Shown here piece by piece: positions 7,596 to 14,600 of a stretch of DNA of 21,068 nucleotides. The notes under the pieces were generated by a model. The model was not told the origin of the DNA and did no database searches. It was given only the letters and a program-made list of their open reading frames with translations. Source of the DNA: Bacillota bacterium (GTDB lineage: Bacteria; Bacillota; Clostridia; Acetivibrionales; DSM-1351); the NCBI GenBank assembly GCA_023431385.1, contig JAEYWA010000008.1:1-21068 (forward strand), written 5' to 3'. Position 1 is the first letter of the stretch, and each line of letters starts with the position of its first letter. The position numbers and the translations under genes were made by a program.

Positions 7596-8186
7596 TCAAT
7601 CAATTTCATCCAGAGAAAGGTAAAAGCTTGGAAGGAACTTATTCATAAAATACTTTACCTCTTCCATTTCATTCTCTGTAATAGTACTTAAGATTGACTC
7701 ACTGGCTTTCTTAAACTCATTATTTCCCGCTTTTACTTCCTCAATACATTTTATATAAGCAGCTATTCTGTCTGCTGCTTTCACCAGCTTCCAGCACTCT
7801 ATATCGTCAGGATTTTTAAAAAATAGAGAGTAATATTCATCAGCCATTTCCTCAGGAAGCATGGAAATTATTTTTTCTTTGGAGATATCCTCAATATCCT
7901 TATATATTTTACTAATCTGAGGATTGTAATATTTTATCGGTGTTGGCATATCTCCGGTTATTATTTCATTACAGTCATGGAACATGGCCAGGATAGCAAC
8001 TCTTTCAGGATTGATTTCACCATTAAAATATGTATTTCTGATAACAGCCAGACCGTGAGCAATGATTGCAACCTGAAGACTGTGTTCTTGAATATTCTCA
8101 GTGTATGTATTCCTCATTAATCCCCATCTGTTGATATACTTCATTCTTGATAGAAATGCGAAAAAGTGAAAGTTTTCCTTATCCAT
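7596..8186 (-). CDS. yfbR: 5'-deoxynucleotidase, YfbR-type HD-domain phosphohydrolase
   Basis: 196 aa, close to E. coli YfbR (199 aa). The alignment from memory is unusually tight. It starts with FHFFAFLSRMKYINRW, then metal ligands H35 (EHSLQVA), H70-D71 (FHDCNE) and D139 (AADRIAAY), each two residues offset from the E. coli H33, H68-D69 and D137. The specificity tryptophan (W21) and the TGDMPTPIKYYN segment are also present. Known activity: hydrolysis of deoxynucleoside 5'-monophosphates to deoxynucleosides. It lies 86 nt downstream of a dGTPase-like gene, so the pair would take dNTPs and dNMPs down to nucleosides. ATG at 8186 has GAAGGG about 9 nt upstream. Confidence 0.92.
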   Translation of the reverse strand: MDKENFHFFAFLSRMKYINRWGLMRNTYTENIQEHSLQVAIIAHGLAVIRNTYFNGEINPERVAILAMFHDCNEIITGDMPTPIKYYNPQISKIYKDIEDISKEKIISMLPEEMADEYYSLFFKNPDDIECWKLVKAADRIAAYIKCIEEVKAGNNEFKKASESILSTITENEMEEVKYFMNKFLPSFYLSLDEID

Positions 8187-8213
8187 AATATTATCCCTTC
8201 TATTAATGAGATT

Positions 8214-8258
8214 CTTGACCTAGGAAAAATTCAAGGTGCCGCTTTTCCCCAGGTCAAG
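8214..8258 (-). other. Intergenic hairpin between the dGTPase and yfbR genes
   Basis: CTTGACCT (8214-8221) pairs with AGGTCAAG (8251-8258), and GGAAAA (8223-8228) with TTTTCC (8243-8248) inside it, giving about 14 bp with a small bulge and a 14-nt loop. No T-run follows on the minus strand, so it is not a classical terminator. It may be an RNA-processing or stability element. Confidence 0.6.
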
Positions 8259-8272
8259 GAGCTGTAGACCAT

Positions 8273-9418
8273 TTACATCCAGTAAATCTCTTCAAAACAG
8301 CTTTGTGCAAAGGAGTCGGTCATACCAGCTATAAAATCGATAACCTTCTGTGCGTCGCTATCATTTTCATCGTAGCACTTATCCAAAATGAAATTATAAA
8401 ACATACGGTATACTTTAGCATCGTTAAATTGCAGCTTTTCAATATCTGACAGGCTTTGCAACAGGCTGTCAAACAAACCCTCCAGAGTATTTTCCGCAAT
8501 TTTTTCATATCGGGTTATTTTGTCAGCCTTATAAATCAGTCTTACATTTTCATTTATAAGCTTTTCCAGCGCTTCTCCCTTGGCAGGGCTTAACTGTATG
8601 CAATCTGTACCATAGCTGTTTTCCACCAGGTCACGCACAAGAGTATTTATGATTTCTCCATTACTGTGACCAAGTTCATTCCTTATGTCTCCGGGAATAT
8701 CCTTCATATCCATGAGTTTAACTCTAACTGCATCCTCAATGTCTCTACCCACATAGGCTATTTTGTCTACAAGCCTGACAACACACGCTTCGAGGGTGAA
8801 GGGTAGTTCCCCACGCTTTTTGATATTGTTCAAGGATGACGGTGTTTTGTTCAAATCCCTTCTTAGAATATACTCATTATATTTTTCACCACAGTGAGAA
8901 ACTATACCGTCTTTTACTTCAAATGTCAGGTTCAGACCAAAATTATCATTAATTTTTTCTTTTGATATTCTTGTGGCAAGTTTTTCTACAACCCTTAAAC
9001 TATGCAGTTCATGCTGAAACCCAGCTGTACTGTTTACTTTCTTCATGCATTTATCCAGAACTCGTTCTCCACTGTGTCCGAAGGGTGCATGCCCAAGGTC
9101 ATGACCTAATGCTATGGCATAGGTAAGATCCTGATTCAGATTTAAAGTCCTTGCAATTGTAACTGCAATTGACCCCACATTTAACACATGCTCCATCCTT
9201 GTACAAATATGATCATTCTTTGCATTAAAAAAGACCTGAGTTTTATGCCTCAGTCTCCTGAACTCCATGGAATATAAAATTCTATTTCCATCCCTTTCAT
9301 AATCTGTTCTGATAGGACATTTTTCCTCAGGAACTATTCTTCCGAACGAGTTTATACTTTTTGCAGCAAAAGGACTAAGTGAAGCCTCCTGCTGTTCTCT
9401 CAACTTTCTCCACTCCAT
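8273..9418 (-). CDS. dgt: Deoxyguanosinetriphosphate triphosphohydrolase-like protein
   Basis: 381 aa from the chosen ATG at 9418. An open frame extends 20 codons farther, but AGGAGG at 9426-9431 sits 7 nt before this ATG, and the likely promoter (-10 at 9469-9474) would start transcription inside the extension. The protein is an HD-superfamily dNTP triphosphohydrolase: MEFRRLRHKTQV near residue 60, EHVLNVG, and the signature ALGHDLGHAPFGHSGE around residues 110-125. The family cleaves dNTPs to deoxynucleosides and triphosphate and balances dNTP pools. Assignment to the dGTPase-like bacterial subgroup is by family; the actual nucleotide preference is not readable. It forms a likely operon with yfbR. 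Confidence 0.93.
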   Translation of the reverse strand: MEWRKLREQQEASLSPFAAKSINSFGRIVPEEKCPIRTDYERDGNRILYSMEFRRLRHKTQVFFNAKNDHICTRMEHVLNVGSIAVTIARTLNLNQDLTYAIALGHDLGHAPFGHSGERVLDKCMKKVNSTAGFQHELHSLRVVEKLATRISKEKINDNFGLNLTFEVKDGIVSHCGEKYNEYILRRDLNKTPSSLNNIKKRGELPFTLEACVVRLVDKIAYVGRDIEDAVRVKLMDMKDIPGDIRNELGHSNGEIINTLVRDLVENSYGTDCIQLSPAKGEALEKLINENVRLIYKADKITRYEKIAENTLEGLFDSLLQSLSDIEKLQFNDAKVYRMFYNFILDKCYDENDSDAQKVIDFIAGMTDSFAQSCFEEIYWM

Positions 9419-9468
9419 CCATACACCTCCTGGCCCAAAGACGGTAAGTAAGCTTATAATATAACATA

Positions 9469-9497
9469 AATATACCATAGCAGCTTAAGACCCGCAA
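9469..9497 (-). promoter_or_regulatory. Promoter of the dGTPase-yfbR genes
   Basis: On the minus strand, TTGCGG (9497-9492), a 17-nt spacer ending in TGG, then TATATT (9474-9469). It therefore has both a -35 and an extended -10. A small GCAGAA/TTCTGC hairpin lies just upstream. Confidence 0.75.
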
Positions 9498-9570
9498 CTA
9501 AATAAGGCAGAAACCCTTCTGCAAAAACCATAGGTAAAAAAGTCCTTGTACACCGCTCTGATCTCAATAA

Positions 9571-9633
9571 AAAAACCGGCCGGTAACAACGAAGCCACTT
9601 TTTATGTGTTCTCGTTAGAGCCAGTCGGTTTTT
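9571..9633 (-). terminator. Long imperfect hairpin terminator after the LiaF-like gene
   Basis: AAAAACCGGCCGG (9571-9583) faces CCAGTCGGTTTTT (9621-9633), 13-nt arms with two non-Watson-Crick positions. A further AACGA/TCGTT pairing lies inside. The A/T tails make it usable on both strands. It sits about 26 nt past the stop of the gene at 9660-10175. Confidence 0.65.
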
Positions 9634-9659
9634 CTCAAAACTGTATAAAATCTATTATA

Positions 9660-10175
9660 TTAATACTGCGATTTTCTTGTTCTTCCGCTGAAAAACAGTG
9701 CTATTCCTCCACAAATCAATGCAACTGGGATAAATATCTCCGGTCTGATAATTGATGATATACTGCTAAGGAAGGTACATGCCATAAAGAAGAGTCCGAT
9801 TCCACCAACTATTGCCCCTGAAATAAGCAATCCCTTTTCTCTTTTAGAAAATATATGCATCTGAAGCAGCCCAATTGATACTGATATGATATAAACAGGC
9901 CAGGTATACTCGGCAAAATTCCAGTCTGTAGCAACTTCAAACATAAACAACAGGGCTATTGTAGTGATTATACCTCCGGGAATCAGTAACCCCGGATTTC
10001 TGCCTGTGAGGAAAAATGCAATTTCAAAAGACAAACCAAGCAGTAAAACTATAAATACCCAGAAGTCTGAAGTGTTGAACTCAAGTAATTTAATTCCAAA
10101 TAAGCCTCTTAACAATAATACAACCACTCCGATTGCTATCAAAAGCAAGCCGATAAAACTATTATTCCTTTTCAT
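9660..10175 (-). CDS. Small membrane protein, LiaF/LiaI-like transmembrane region
   Basis: 171 aa, about six hydrophobic segments in hairpin pairs with almost no soluble domain. The opening MKRNNSFIGLLLIAIGVVVLL, the repeated pattern of a Gly-rich helix, a short loop and another Gly-rich helix, and the final ICGGIALFF resemble the N-terminal transmembrane module of LiaF/LiaI and DUF5668 proteins, which sense envelope stress in Firmicutes. The C-terminal LiaF domain is missing and no two-component genes are adjacent, so function is open. ATG at 10175 has GGAGG with an 8-nt spacer. Confidence 0.8.
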   Translation of the reverse strand: MKRNNSFIGLLLIAIGVVVLLLRGLFGIKLLEFNTSDFWVFIVLLLGLSFEIAFFLTGRNPGLLIPGGIITTIALLFMFEVATDWNFAEYTWPVYIISVSIGLLQMHIFSKREKGLLISGAIVGGIGLFFMACTFLSSISSIIRPEIFIPVALICGGIALFFSGRTRKSQY

Positions 10176-10220
10176 TTACTAATCCTCCATACGCCGTCGG
10201 CTTTTTAATTTCGTATACCT

Positions 10221-10250
10221 ATTATACAGAGCTCATATTTATTTTGTCTG
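10221..10250 (-). promoter_or_regulatory. Candidate promoter of the LiaF-like gene
   Basis: On the minus strand, CAGACA (10250-10245), an 18-nt spacer, then a perfect TATAAT (10226-10221). It lies 45 nt before the start codon in the 157-nt divergent spacer. Confidence 0.6.
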
Positions 10251-10332
10251 ATAAACAATCCAGGAATTAACTCTCAAATTTTTGTAGATAATAAAATTGA
10301 CAAAATTATGAAATAGGTATAAGGAGTGTTTA

Positions 10333-11172
10333 GTGAAAAGGCTTAGCTTAAAGGTAAAGATATTACTCAGTATCGCAACATTATGTATAAACTTATATTG
10401 CTTTTTTATATTTGCCAATAACTACAAGGCCATTTATTATCCATCAGCCTTAAGAATTGACCTTCAAATACTATTGGCTAAGAATGAACTTACAGATCAT
10501 GACTATTCACAACTTTTACACCAAACAGGATTGGGAAGGCCTTCAGTTGATTCTCTAATGAGTAAAACCGATGGTAAGGAGAAAATTCTTGAGTTTCAGG
10601 AATACTTTTATAGAAAATACAAAGTATTTATCGAGAAGCTAAATCCTTTTACCAGTCAGGAAACTCTTTCCTTTACAGGTAAACCTCCAATTAATAACTC
10701 CGGCTTGGCACCATTGAAAAATGGAGATATACTGCTGACCAAATCCACCCAAACACTATTTTGGCGGCATGGCCATTGTGGAATAGTTATCGATGCAGAA
10801 AAGGGTATTAGTCTTGAATCCCTGGAGCCCGGCACAGTCAGTATGAAACAGAACGTTTGCAAGTGGCAGTATTATCCTACTCTCAAAATACTAAGATTAA
10901 AAAATGTAGATGACAAAATTCTTGATCAGGTTGCTAAATATTCCGTGACAAACCTGTTAGGTAAGAGATACGAAATTCTTGCATCAAAATATATTAAAAG
11001 GAGGATACCGGAAAAAGTTAACTGTTCACAGATTATTTGGCAGGCTTTTAATTACTTCGGCTATGATCTTGACAGTAACAAAGGAATTATTGTGACTCCT
11101 GAAGATATAGCAAAAAGCCCTTTACTTGAAATCGTTCAAGTAAGAGGCTTTGATCCGGATAAAGTATGGTGA
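10333..11172 (+). CDS. YiiX/YebB-like permuted papain-fold hydrolase
   Basis: 279 aa and the only gene on the plus strand. An N-terminal hydrophobic segment (about residues 8-30) should anchor or export it. The C-terminal half (about 128-275) fits the circularly permuted NlpC/P60 (papain-like) family of YiiX: NGDILLTKS at the domain start, a histidine in WRHGHCGIVID (about 144-150), and a candidate nucleophile Cys in VNCSQIIWQAF (about 231). Members act as amidases or peptidases on cell-envelope or lipid substrates; the substrate here is unknown. The start is GTG at 10333 with AAGGAG 6 nt upstream. It ends 5 nt before the stop of the opposing ecfT gene, with no terminator between them. Confidence 0.82.
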   Translation: MKRLSLKVKILLSIATLCINLYCFFIFANNYKAIYYPSALRIDLQILLAKNELTDHDYSQLLHQTGLGRPSVDSLMSKTDGKEKILEFQEYFYRKYKVFIEKLNPFTSQETLSFTGKPPINNSGLAPLKNGDILLTKSTQTLFWRHGHCGIVIDAEKGISLESLEPGTVSMKQNVCKWQYYPTLKILRLKNVDDKILDQVAKYSVTNLLGKRYEILASKYIKRRIPEKVNCSQIIWQAFNYFGYDLDSNKGIIVTPEDIAKSPLLEIVQVRGFDPDKVW

Positions 11173-11177
11173 TGTAA

Positions 11178-11942
11178 TCAAGCTATAAAAGTACAGACGG
11201 CAAGTATGATTATAGACACCATCATTGCCAGATAGTCAATTCCTTTGAAATGATATTTCTTGTAACCACTGTTTTTTTGCCTGACATTAAAACCCCTAAG
11301 TTCTGCTGATATTGCACTACCCTCAATTCTTTTAACTGAGGATATCAAAAGAGGAACGCAAAGGGGTAACACCAGCTTCATTTTTTTTATGGGATTACTA
11401 GTATCAAATTGAACACCTCTGGCAGTTTGGGCTTCAATTATTCCGTTCATTTCGTTTTCAAATATTGGGATAAATCTCAGAGCCGTAATAAACGCGAAGG
11501 TATATTTATAAGGAATATGAAGTTTTTGTACAAAAACGTTGGTCAAATCACTCATTTTTGTAACAGTAAGCATAATAACCAACGGCATTGTGGCACCTAC
11601 CAGCCTTAAAACAAGTAGAACTGAAAATTCCAAGCCAGTATCGGTAACTATGAGATTGAGCGGAAGCTCCAATAATACATTTCCTGTACGAATAAAGAAT
11701 ATTTGGAGTAAAAAAAGAACTATACCTATCATCAGCAGGGTTTTTAACAGAGAAAGAGCTTTCTTACCAATACCTGCAGCTCCTGAAATTACAAGGTTTA
11801 CAGCAATAATGCCCAAAGCTAAAAATATATGACTGCTGACAAAACTACTCAAACATAGTAAAAATGCCAGCAGCATTTTAGTCAACGGATTTAATCTATG
11901 TATAATTGTTGTTCCCTGCGAGTACTCCAGCATTCCTTTCAT
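11178..11942 (-). CDS. ecfT: ECF transporter transmembrane component EcfT
   Basis: 254 aa from ATG at 11942, chosen because GGAGG (11948-11952) lies 5 nt upstream; an in-frame upstream extension has no such site. The protein has five or more membrane helices. It carries the two cytoplasmic coupling motifs of EcfT, an Ala-Arg-Gly in IIEAQTARGVQFD (about 175) and an xRG in AISAELRGFNVR (about 213), which dock onto the two ATPases. It starts with the typical YSQGTTIIHRLNPLTKM. It is the last gene of the operon trpP-like, ecfA', ecfA, ecfT, and supplies the scaffold through which ATP hydrolysis drives toppling of the S component. Confidence 0.93.
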   Translation of the reverse strand: MKGMLEYSQGTTIIHRLNPLTKMLLAFLLCLSSFVSSHIFLALGIIAVNLVISGAAGIGKKALSLLKTLLMIGIVLFLLQIFFIRTGNVLLELPLNLIVTDTGLEFSVLLVLRLVGATMPLVIMLTVTKMSDLTNVFVQKLHIPYKYTFAFITALRFIPIFENEMNGIIEAQTARGVQFDTSNPIKKMKLVLPLCVPLLISSVKRIEGSAISAELRGFNVRQKNSGYKKYHFKGIDYLAMMVSIIILAVCTFIA

Positions 11943-12009
11943 AATAACCTCCATTTTAGAGCATAGAGCGTACATAAATAGTAGAGATAAGACACGAAGG
12001 CTTTTCGCG

Positions 12010-12879
12010 CTAGCCTACCAAACCACATTTATCGCAATCTATTCTGTCGGTACCACATTTATCGCTTTCTATTCTAACGGTACTACATTTATGGCTTTCT
12101 ATTCTATCGGCCATCTCCTCTACCGTCAGTATCCCATCAAAGGCTTTGCCAAGCCTTATTCCCAACTGAGCTATCTGTGGAGGGGCCAAAGAGGTTCTGC
12201 GCAGTACTGAGTCATTGGTCATAACACATTTACATTCTCCGTCAGCCAGTACTCCCCTGTCTCCTATTACAATGACCCGGTTAGCAAAGTCAGATACCAG
12301 CTCCATATCGTGACAAACCATTATTACAGTTGTACCTTTCGAATTCAGCTCCTTAACTACTTCCATTATTTGCATGCATTCCTTGTAGTCCAATCCTGTT
12401 GTTGGTTCATCCAGCACCATTATTCTTGGTTTCAGAGCTAAAACTGAGGCAAGTGCAACTTTTTGTCTTTCACCCCTACTCAGCGAAAATGGATCTTTAT
12501 CGGCTATAAAACCAAAGTTGTCTATAGTAGTCTGACATCTTTCTTCAATTTCAACCTTGTCCTTTAGGATACACTTTAAGCCGAATTCAATTTCAGCCTT
12601 AACAGTATTACGACAGATCTGCCTGTCGGGATTCTGGAAGAGAAATCCTACATGAGCAGCCAGTTCACTAGTTTTAGCAACATTTGTGTCTAGTCCGTCT
12701 ACAAATACTGTTCCCGAGGTAGGTTTTAAAAGGCCGTTGAAAAGCTTCATCAAAGTAGTTTTGCCTGCTCCATTTCGGCCAACTATTGCGATAAACTCGC
12801 CATCATTTATAGTTAAATTAATATTTTCCAGAATATTCTCTTTATAGTAAGCAAAACATACATTTCTGAATTCAATCAA
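12010..12879 (-). CDS. ecfA: ECF transporter ATPase (EcfA) with repeated C-terminal tail
   Basis: 289 aa from TTG at 12879. AGGAGG (12887-12892) is 7 nt upstream, and that site would be translated if the longer ATG-started frame were used, so TTG is the better start. ABC motifs are complete: Walker A GRNGAGKTT, Q-loop FLFQNPDRQ, signature LSRGERQK, Walker B IMVLDEPTTGLD and H-loop VCHD. It is one of two ATPases energising the ECF module. Odd feature: the last about 31 residues are three copies of a 10-residue unit of form RI(E/D)xxKC, encoded by 30-bp tandem repeats. It ends 67 nt before ecfT. Confidence 0.93.
   Translation of the reverse strand: MIEFRNVCFAYYKENILENINLTINDGEFIAIVGRNGAGKTTLMKLFNGLLKPTSGTVFVDGLDTNVAKTSELAAHVGFLFQNPDRQICRNTVKAEIEFGLKCILKDKVEIEERCQTTIDNFGFIADKDPFSLSRGERQKVALASVLALKPRIMVLDEPTTGLDYKECMQIMEVVKELNSKGTTVIMVCHDMELVSDFANRVIVIGDRGVLADGECKCVMTNDSVLRRTSLAPPQIAQLGIRLGKAFDGILTVEEMADRIESHKCSTVRIESDKCGTDRIDCDKCGLVG
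12022..12111 (-). repeat. Three 30-bp tandem repeats coding the EcfA tail
   Basis: Units at 12022-12051, 12052-12081 and 12082-12111 are similar along their whole length and keep reading frame, each adding ten residues with one Lys-Cys. Units 1 and 2 differ at only a few positions, so duplication looks fairly recent. Confidence 0.9.
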
Positions 12880-12938
12880 GTTAAAACCTCCTGAACAATA
12901 CCGGACCATTAAAAATAAAAATTTTAATCGATAGATTA

Positions 12939-13778
12939 TTACTTAATTATACTATTAACCATTACTTCAGCATCACTAATATTTACAGGTACCTGCCCCT
13001 GATATAGTTTTCTTTCCGTCAAGCTGTTAGCCAGAGAAGCAACTCTGGGACAGTTTACTCCAATATCCAGGAGTTTTGACGTATCCTTCAGCACTTCTCG
13101 TGGTGAACCGTCAAGATAAATGCTGCCCTCATTAAATATAAGCATCCGCTTGGAAAACTCGCTTAATAGCATAATCTTCTGTTCTACGACTATTACTGTA
13201 ATACCCATCTTTTCATTTAGCATCCTGAGCATACTGAATATCTGCTCGCTGCTTTGAGGGTCAAGTTCAGCAGTTGGCTCATCGAGAACCAGTATATCCG
13301 GCATCAGACAAACGACTGCGCAAATGGCTACCTTTTGTTTTTGCCCTCCACTTAGAGTACTGATGTTTCTATGCCTCAAATCCTCTATTCCAACCAATTT
13401 TAAGATATCGGTAATTCTTGTTTCTATTTCGTCGTGAGGAACCCCAAAATTTTCAAGACCAAAAAGAAGTTCATCCTCAACTACCGAGGAAACCATTTGT
13501 CCGTCAATATCCTGGAATACGCTTCCAACACTTAAGGACAACTCTGAAGGAGATGATTCAACAGTATCTTTTCCATTTACAATAACTTCTCCGTAGAAAT
13601 CTCCTTCAAAGTGATGAGGAATAACTCCATTAATAGCGTAGGTAAAAGTAGATTTGCCTGCTCCACTATTACCTATTACTCCAATAAAATCTCCCTTGTC
13701 TATATTCACATTAATTCCATTTAATACGTTCTTTTCTCCGTTTTTATATTTAAACGAAAAATTTTTAAACTCTATCAT
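12939..13778 (-). CDS. ecfA: ECF transporter ATPase (EcfA'), altered H-loop
   Basis: 279 aa from ATG at 13778. GGAG sits 6 nt upstream, whereas the ATG six codons earlier has only a poor site. Motifs: Walker A GNSGAGKST, Q-loop SVFQDIDGQ, signature LSGGQKQK, Walker B ILVLDEPTAELD. The switch position reads VVEQK, where most ABC ATPases have His, suggesting one weakened ATP site in the heterodimer. It lies between the S component (54-nt gap) and the second ATPase (59-nt gap) in the same operon. Confidence 0.92.
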   Translation of the reverse strand: MIEFKNFSFKYKNGEKNVLNGINVNIDKGDFIGVIGNSGAGKSTFTYAINGVIPHHFEGDFYGEVIVNGKDTVESSPSELSLSVGSVFQDIDGQMVSSVVEDELLFGLENFGVPHDEIETRITDILKLVGIEDLRHRNISTLSGGQKQKVAICAVVCLMPDILVLDEPTAELDPQSSEQIFSMLRMLNEKMGITVIVVEQKIMLLSEFSKRMLIFNEGSIYLDGSPREVLKDTSKLLDIGVNCPRVASLANSLTERKLYQGQVPVNISDAEVMVNSIIK

Positions 13779-13832
13779 TCTTATCTCCGTTTCCATTGGT
13801 CCACAGGGTAAGATATGAACGAGTCACACTTT

Positions 13833-14402
13833 CTAATCATTCTTACCACGTCCTAATGCAAGTTTTAATGGTATATACAATACCTGTACTATTACTGAAT
13901 TTACCAAAGCAGTTCCAAGAACAATTACGAGAAATACTCCTAGAGGAAGTGTTTTTACATCAGCACCAGTATAAAAAGCTGCATATAGAACTCCAATGAA
14001 GGTCATTCCGCTGGCTAAAGTACTTATAAATGTCCCAACTATAGGTCTGAGTGAGAGCTTCCCGATTTGAAGCGGTAAATAAACCAATATGGCCATTACT
14101 ATCGCACCAACAGGTTCACTTAACAGGTTGATATACGGAGTTCCGGGAAAAACCTGACAGATAGCACCTGCAATAATACCGATAACAATAGCTTCAAGAA
14201 ATCTAGGCTTAATCAGCAAAATAGCCAGACAATACATTGCAATGATAAAATTTGGCTTCATACCTGCTGTAAACAATGAGCCGACGAAAAACTTAAGAAC
14301 TGCGCCAACTGCCAGTAAAACACCCACTAGAATAATGTCTGAGATTGAAAGTCCAGCCTTCTTTTCTTTAACCACAACTCTTTTCTGCACTGTTGTTTCC
14401 AT
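13833..14402 (-). CDS. trpP: TrpP-like ECF S component, probable tryptophan transporter
   Basis: 189 aa from ATG at 14402, preceded by GTGGAGG with an 8-nt gap. An in-frame extension to 14456 lacks a ribosome site. Six hydrophobic helices follow a short charged N-terminus. VGAVLKFF and then AGMKPNF at about residues 32-52, then INLLSEPVGAIV, resemble what I remember of Bacillus TrpP (YhaG), a tryptophan uptake protein, and fit the S-component fold. Known: S components bind substrate in the membrane. The operon supplies its own EcfA, EcfA' and EcfT. The tryptophan assignment is supported by the TRAP-like leader just upstream. A different aromatic or vitamin substrate cannot be excluded. Confidence 0.75.
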   Translation of the reverse strand: METTVQKRVVVKEKKAGLSISDIILVGVLLAVGAVLKFFVGSLFTAGMKPNFIIAMYCLAILLIKPRFLEAIVIGIIAGAICQVFPGTPYINLLSEPVGAIVMAILVYLPLQIGKLSLRPIVGTFISTLASGMTFIGVLYAAFYTGADVKTLPLGVFLVIVLGTALVNSVIVQVLYIPLKLALGRGKND

Positions 14403-14407
14403 ATAAA

Positions 14408-14441
14408 AAACCTCCACAAAATATAATATTAGTAGAGGTTT
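14408..14441 (-). promoter_or_regulatory. SD-sequestering hairpin before the TrpP-like gene
   Basis: On the RNA, AAACCUCUAC (14441-14432) pairs with GUGGAGGUUU (14417-14408), 10 bp with one U-G pair and a 14-nt AU-rich loop. The paired strand contains the GGAGG ribosome site. A run of six U follows from 14410, so the same hairpin could also act as a weak terminator. Confidence 0.7.
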
Positions 14442-14465
14442 GAAGTTCATTTTCATATTAACCCG

Positions 14466-14496
14466 ATTTGGGCAGAAAATACATAACTACCCAAAT
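14466..14496 (-). other. Leader hairpin in the ECF operon mRNA
   Basis: AUUUGGGUAG (14496-14487) pairs with CUGCCCAAAU (14475-14466), 10 bp with one U-G wobble and an 11-nt loop. An overlapping alternative pairs GGCAGA (14521-14516) with UCUGCC (14476-14471). No U-run follows. Confidence 0.6.
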
Positions 14497-14522
14497 TTAA
14501 AGCAACAAATATAAATCTGCCA

Positions 14523-14598
14523 CTACGTGAGAATCTAATTCTCACGATTTACTCATCTAATCTAATCTCATCTAATCTCTTCTCGTCTCTACTTGCTA
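14523..14598 (-). promoter_or_regulatory. TRAP-like (G/U)AG triplet array in the ECF operon leader
   Basis: On the minus strand, triplets GAG, GAG, UAG, GAG, UAG, UAG, GAG start at 14584, 14579, 14574, 14569, 14564, 14559 and 14554, exactly 5 nt apart (2-nt spacers). Flanking triplets are UAG at 14598 and 14591, then GAG at 14543, UAG at 14537 and UAG at 14525. Known for TRAP: an 11-mer ring binding about 9-11 (G/U)AG triplets with 2-3-nt spacers, tryptophan-activated. The 14543 and 14537 triplets lie in a perfect 9-bp hairpin (14526-14546). If transcription starts near 14594, the UAG at 14598 is not in the RNA. Confidence 0.65.
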
Positions 14599-14600
14599 TG

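Noticed and set aside
9419..9478. Twenty-codon N-terminal extension of the dGTPase-like protein
   Set aside because: AGGAGG lies exactly before the internal ATG at 9418 and the promoter -10 at 9469-9474 would place the RNA start inside the extension.
9571..9633. MITE-like element
   Set aside because: The arms look like a terminator with A/T tails, there is no target-site duplication, and it sits right after a gene end.
10297..10325. TTGACA at 10297 as -35 of the YiiX-like gene
   Set aside because: Any -10 at proper spacing would overlap the ribosome site, giving an almost leaderless mRNA without an SD.
14403..14456. In-frame upstream extension of the TrpP-like protein
   Set aside because: No ribosome site before the ATG at 14456, and the extension consists of the leader's SD hairpin sequence.
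14403..14600. THF, preQ1 or T-box riboswitch upstream of the ECF operon
   Set aside because: None of the remembered core motifs of these classes is present; the triplet array explains the sequence better.
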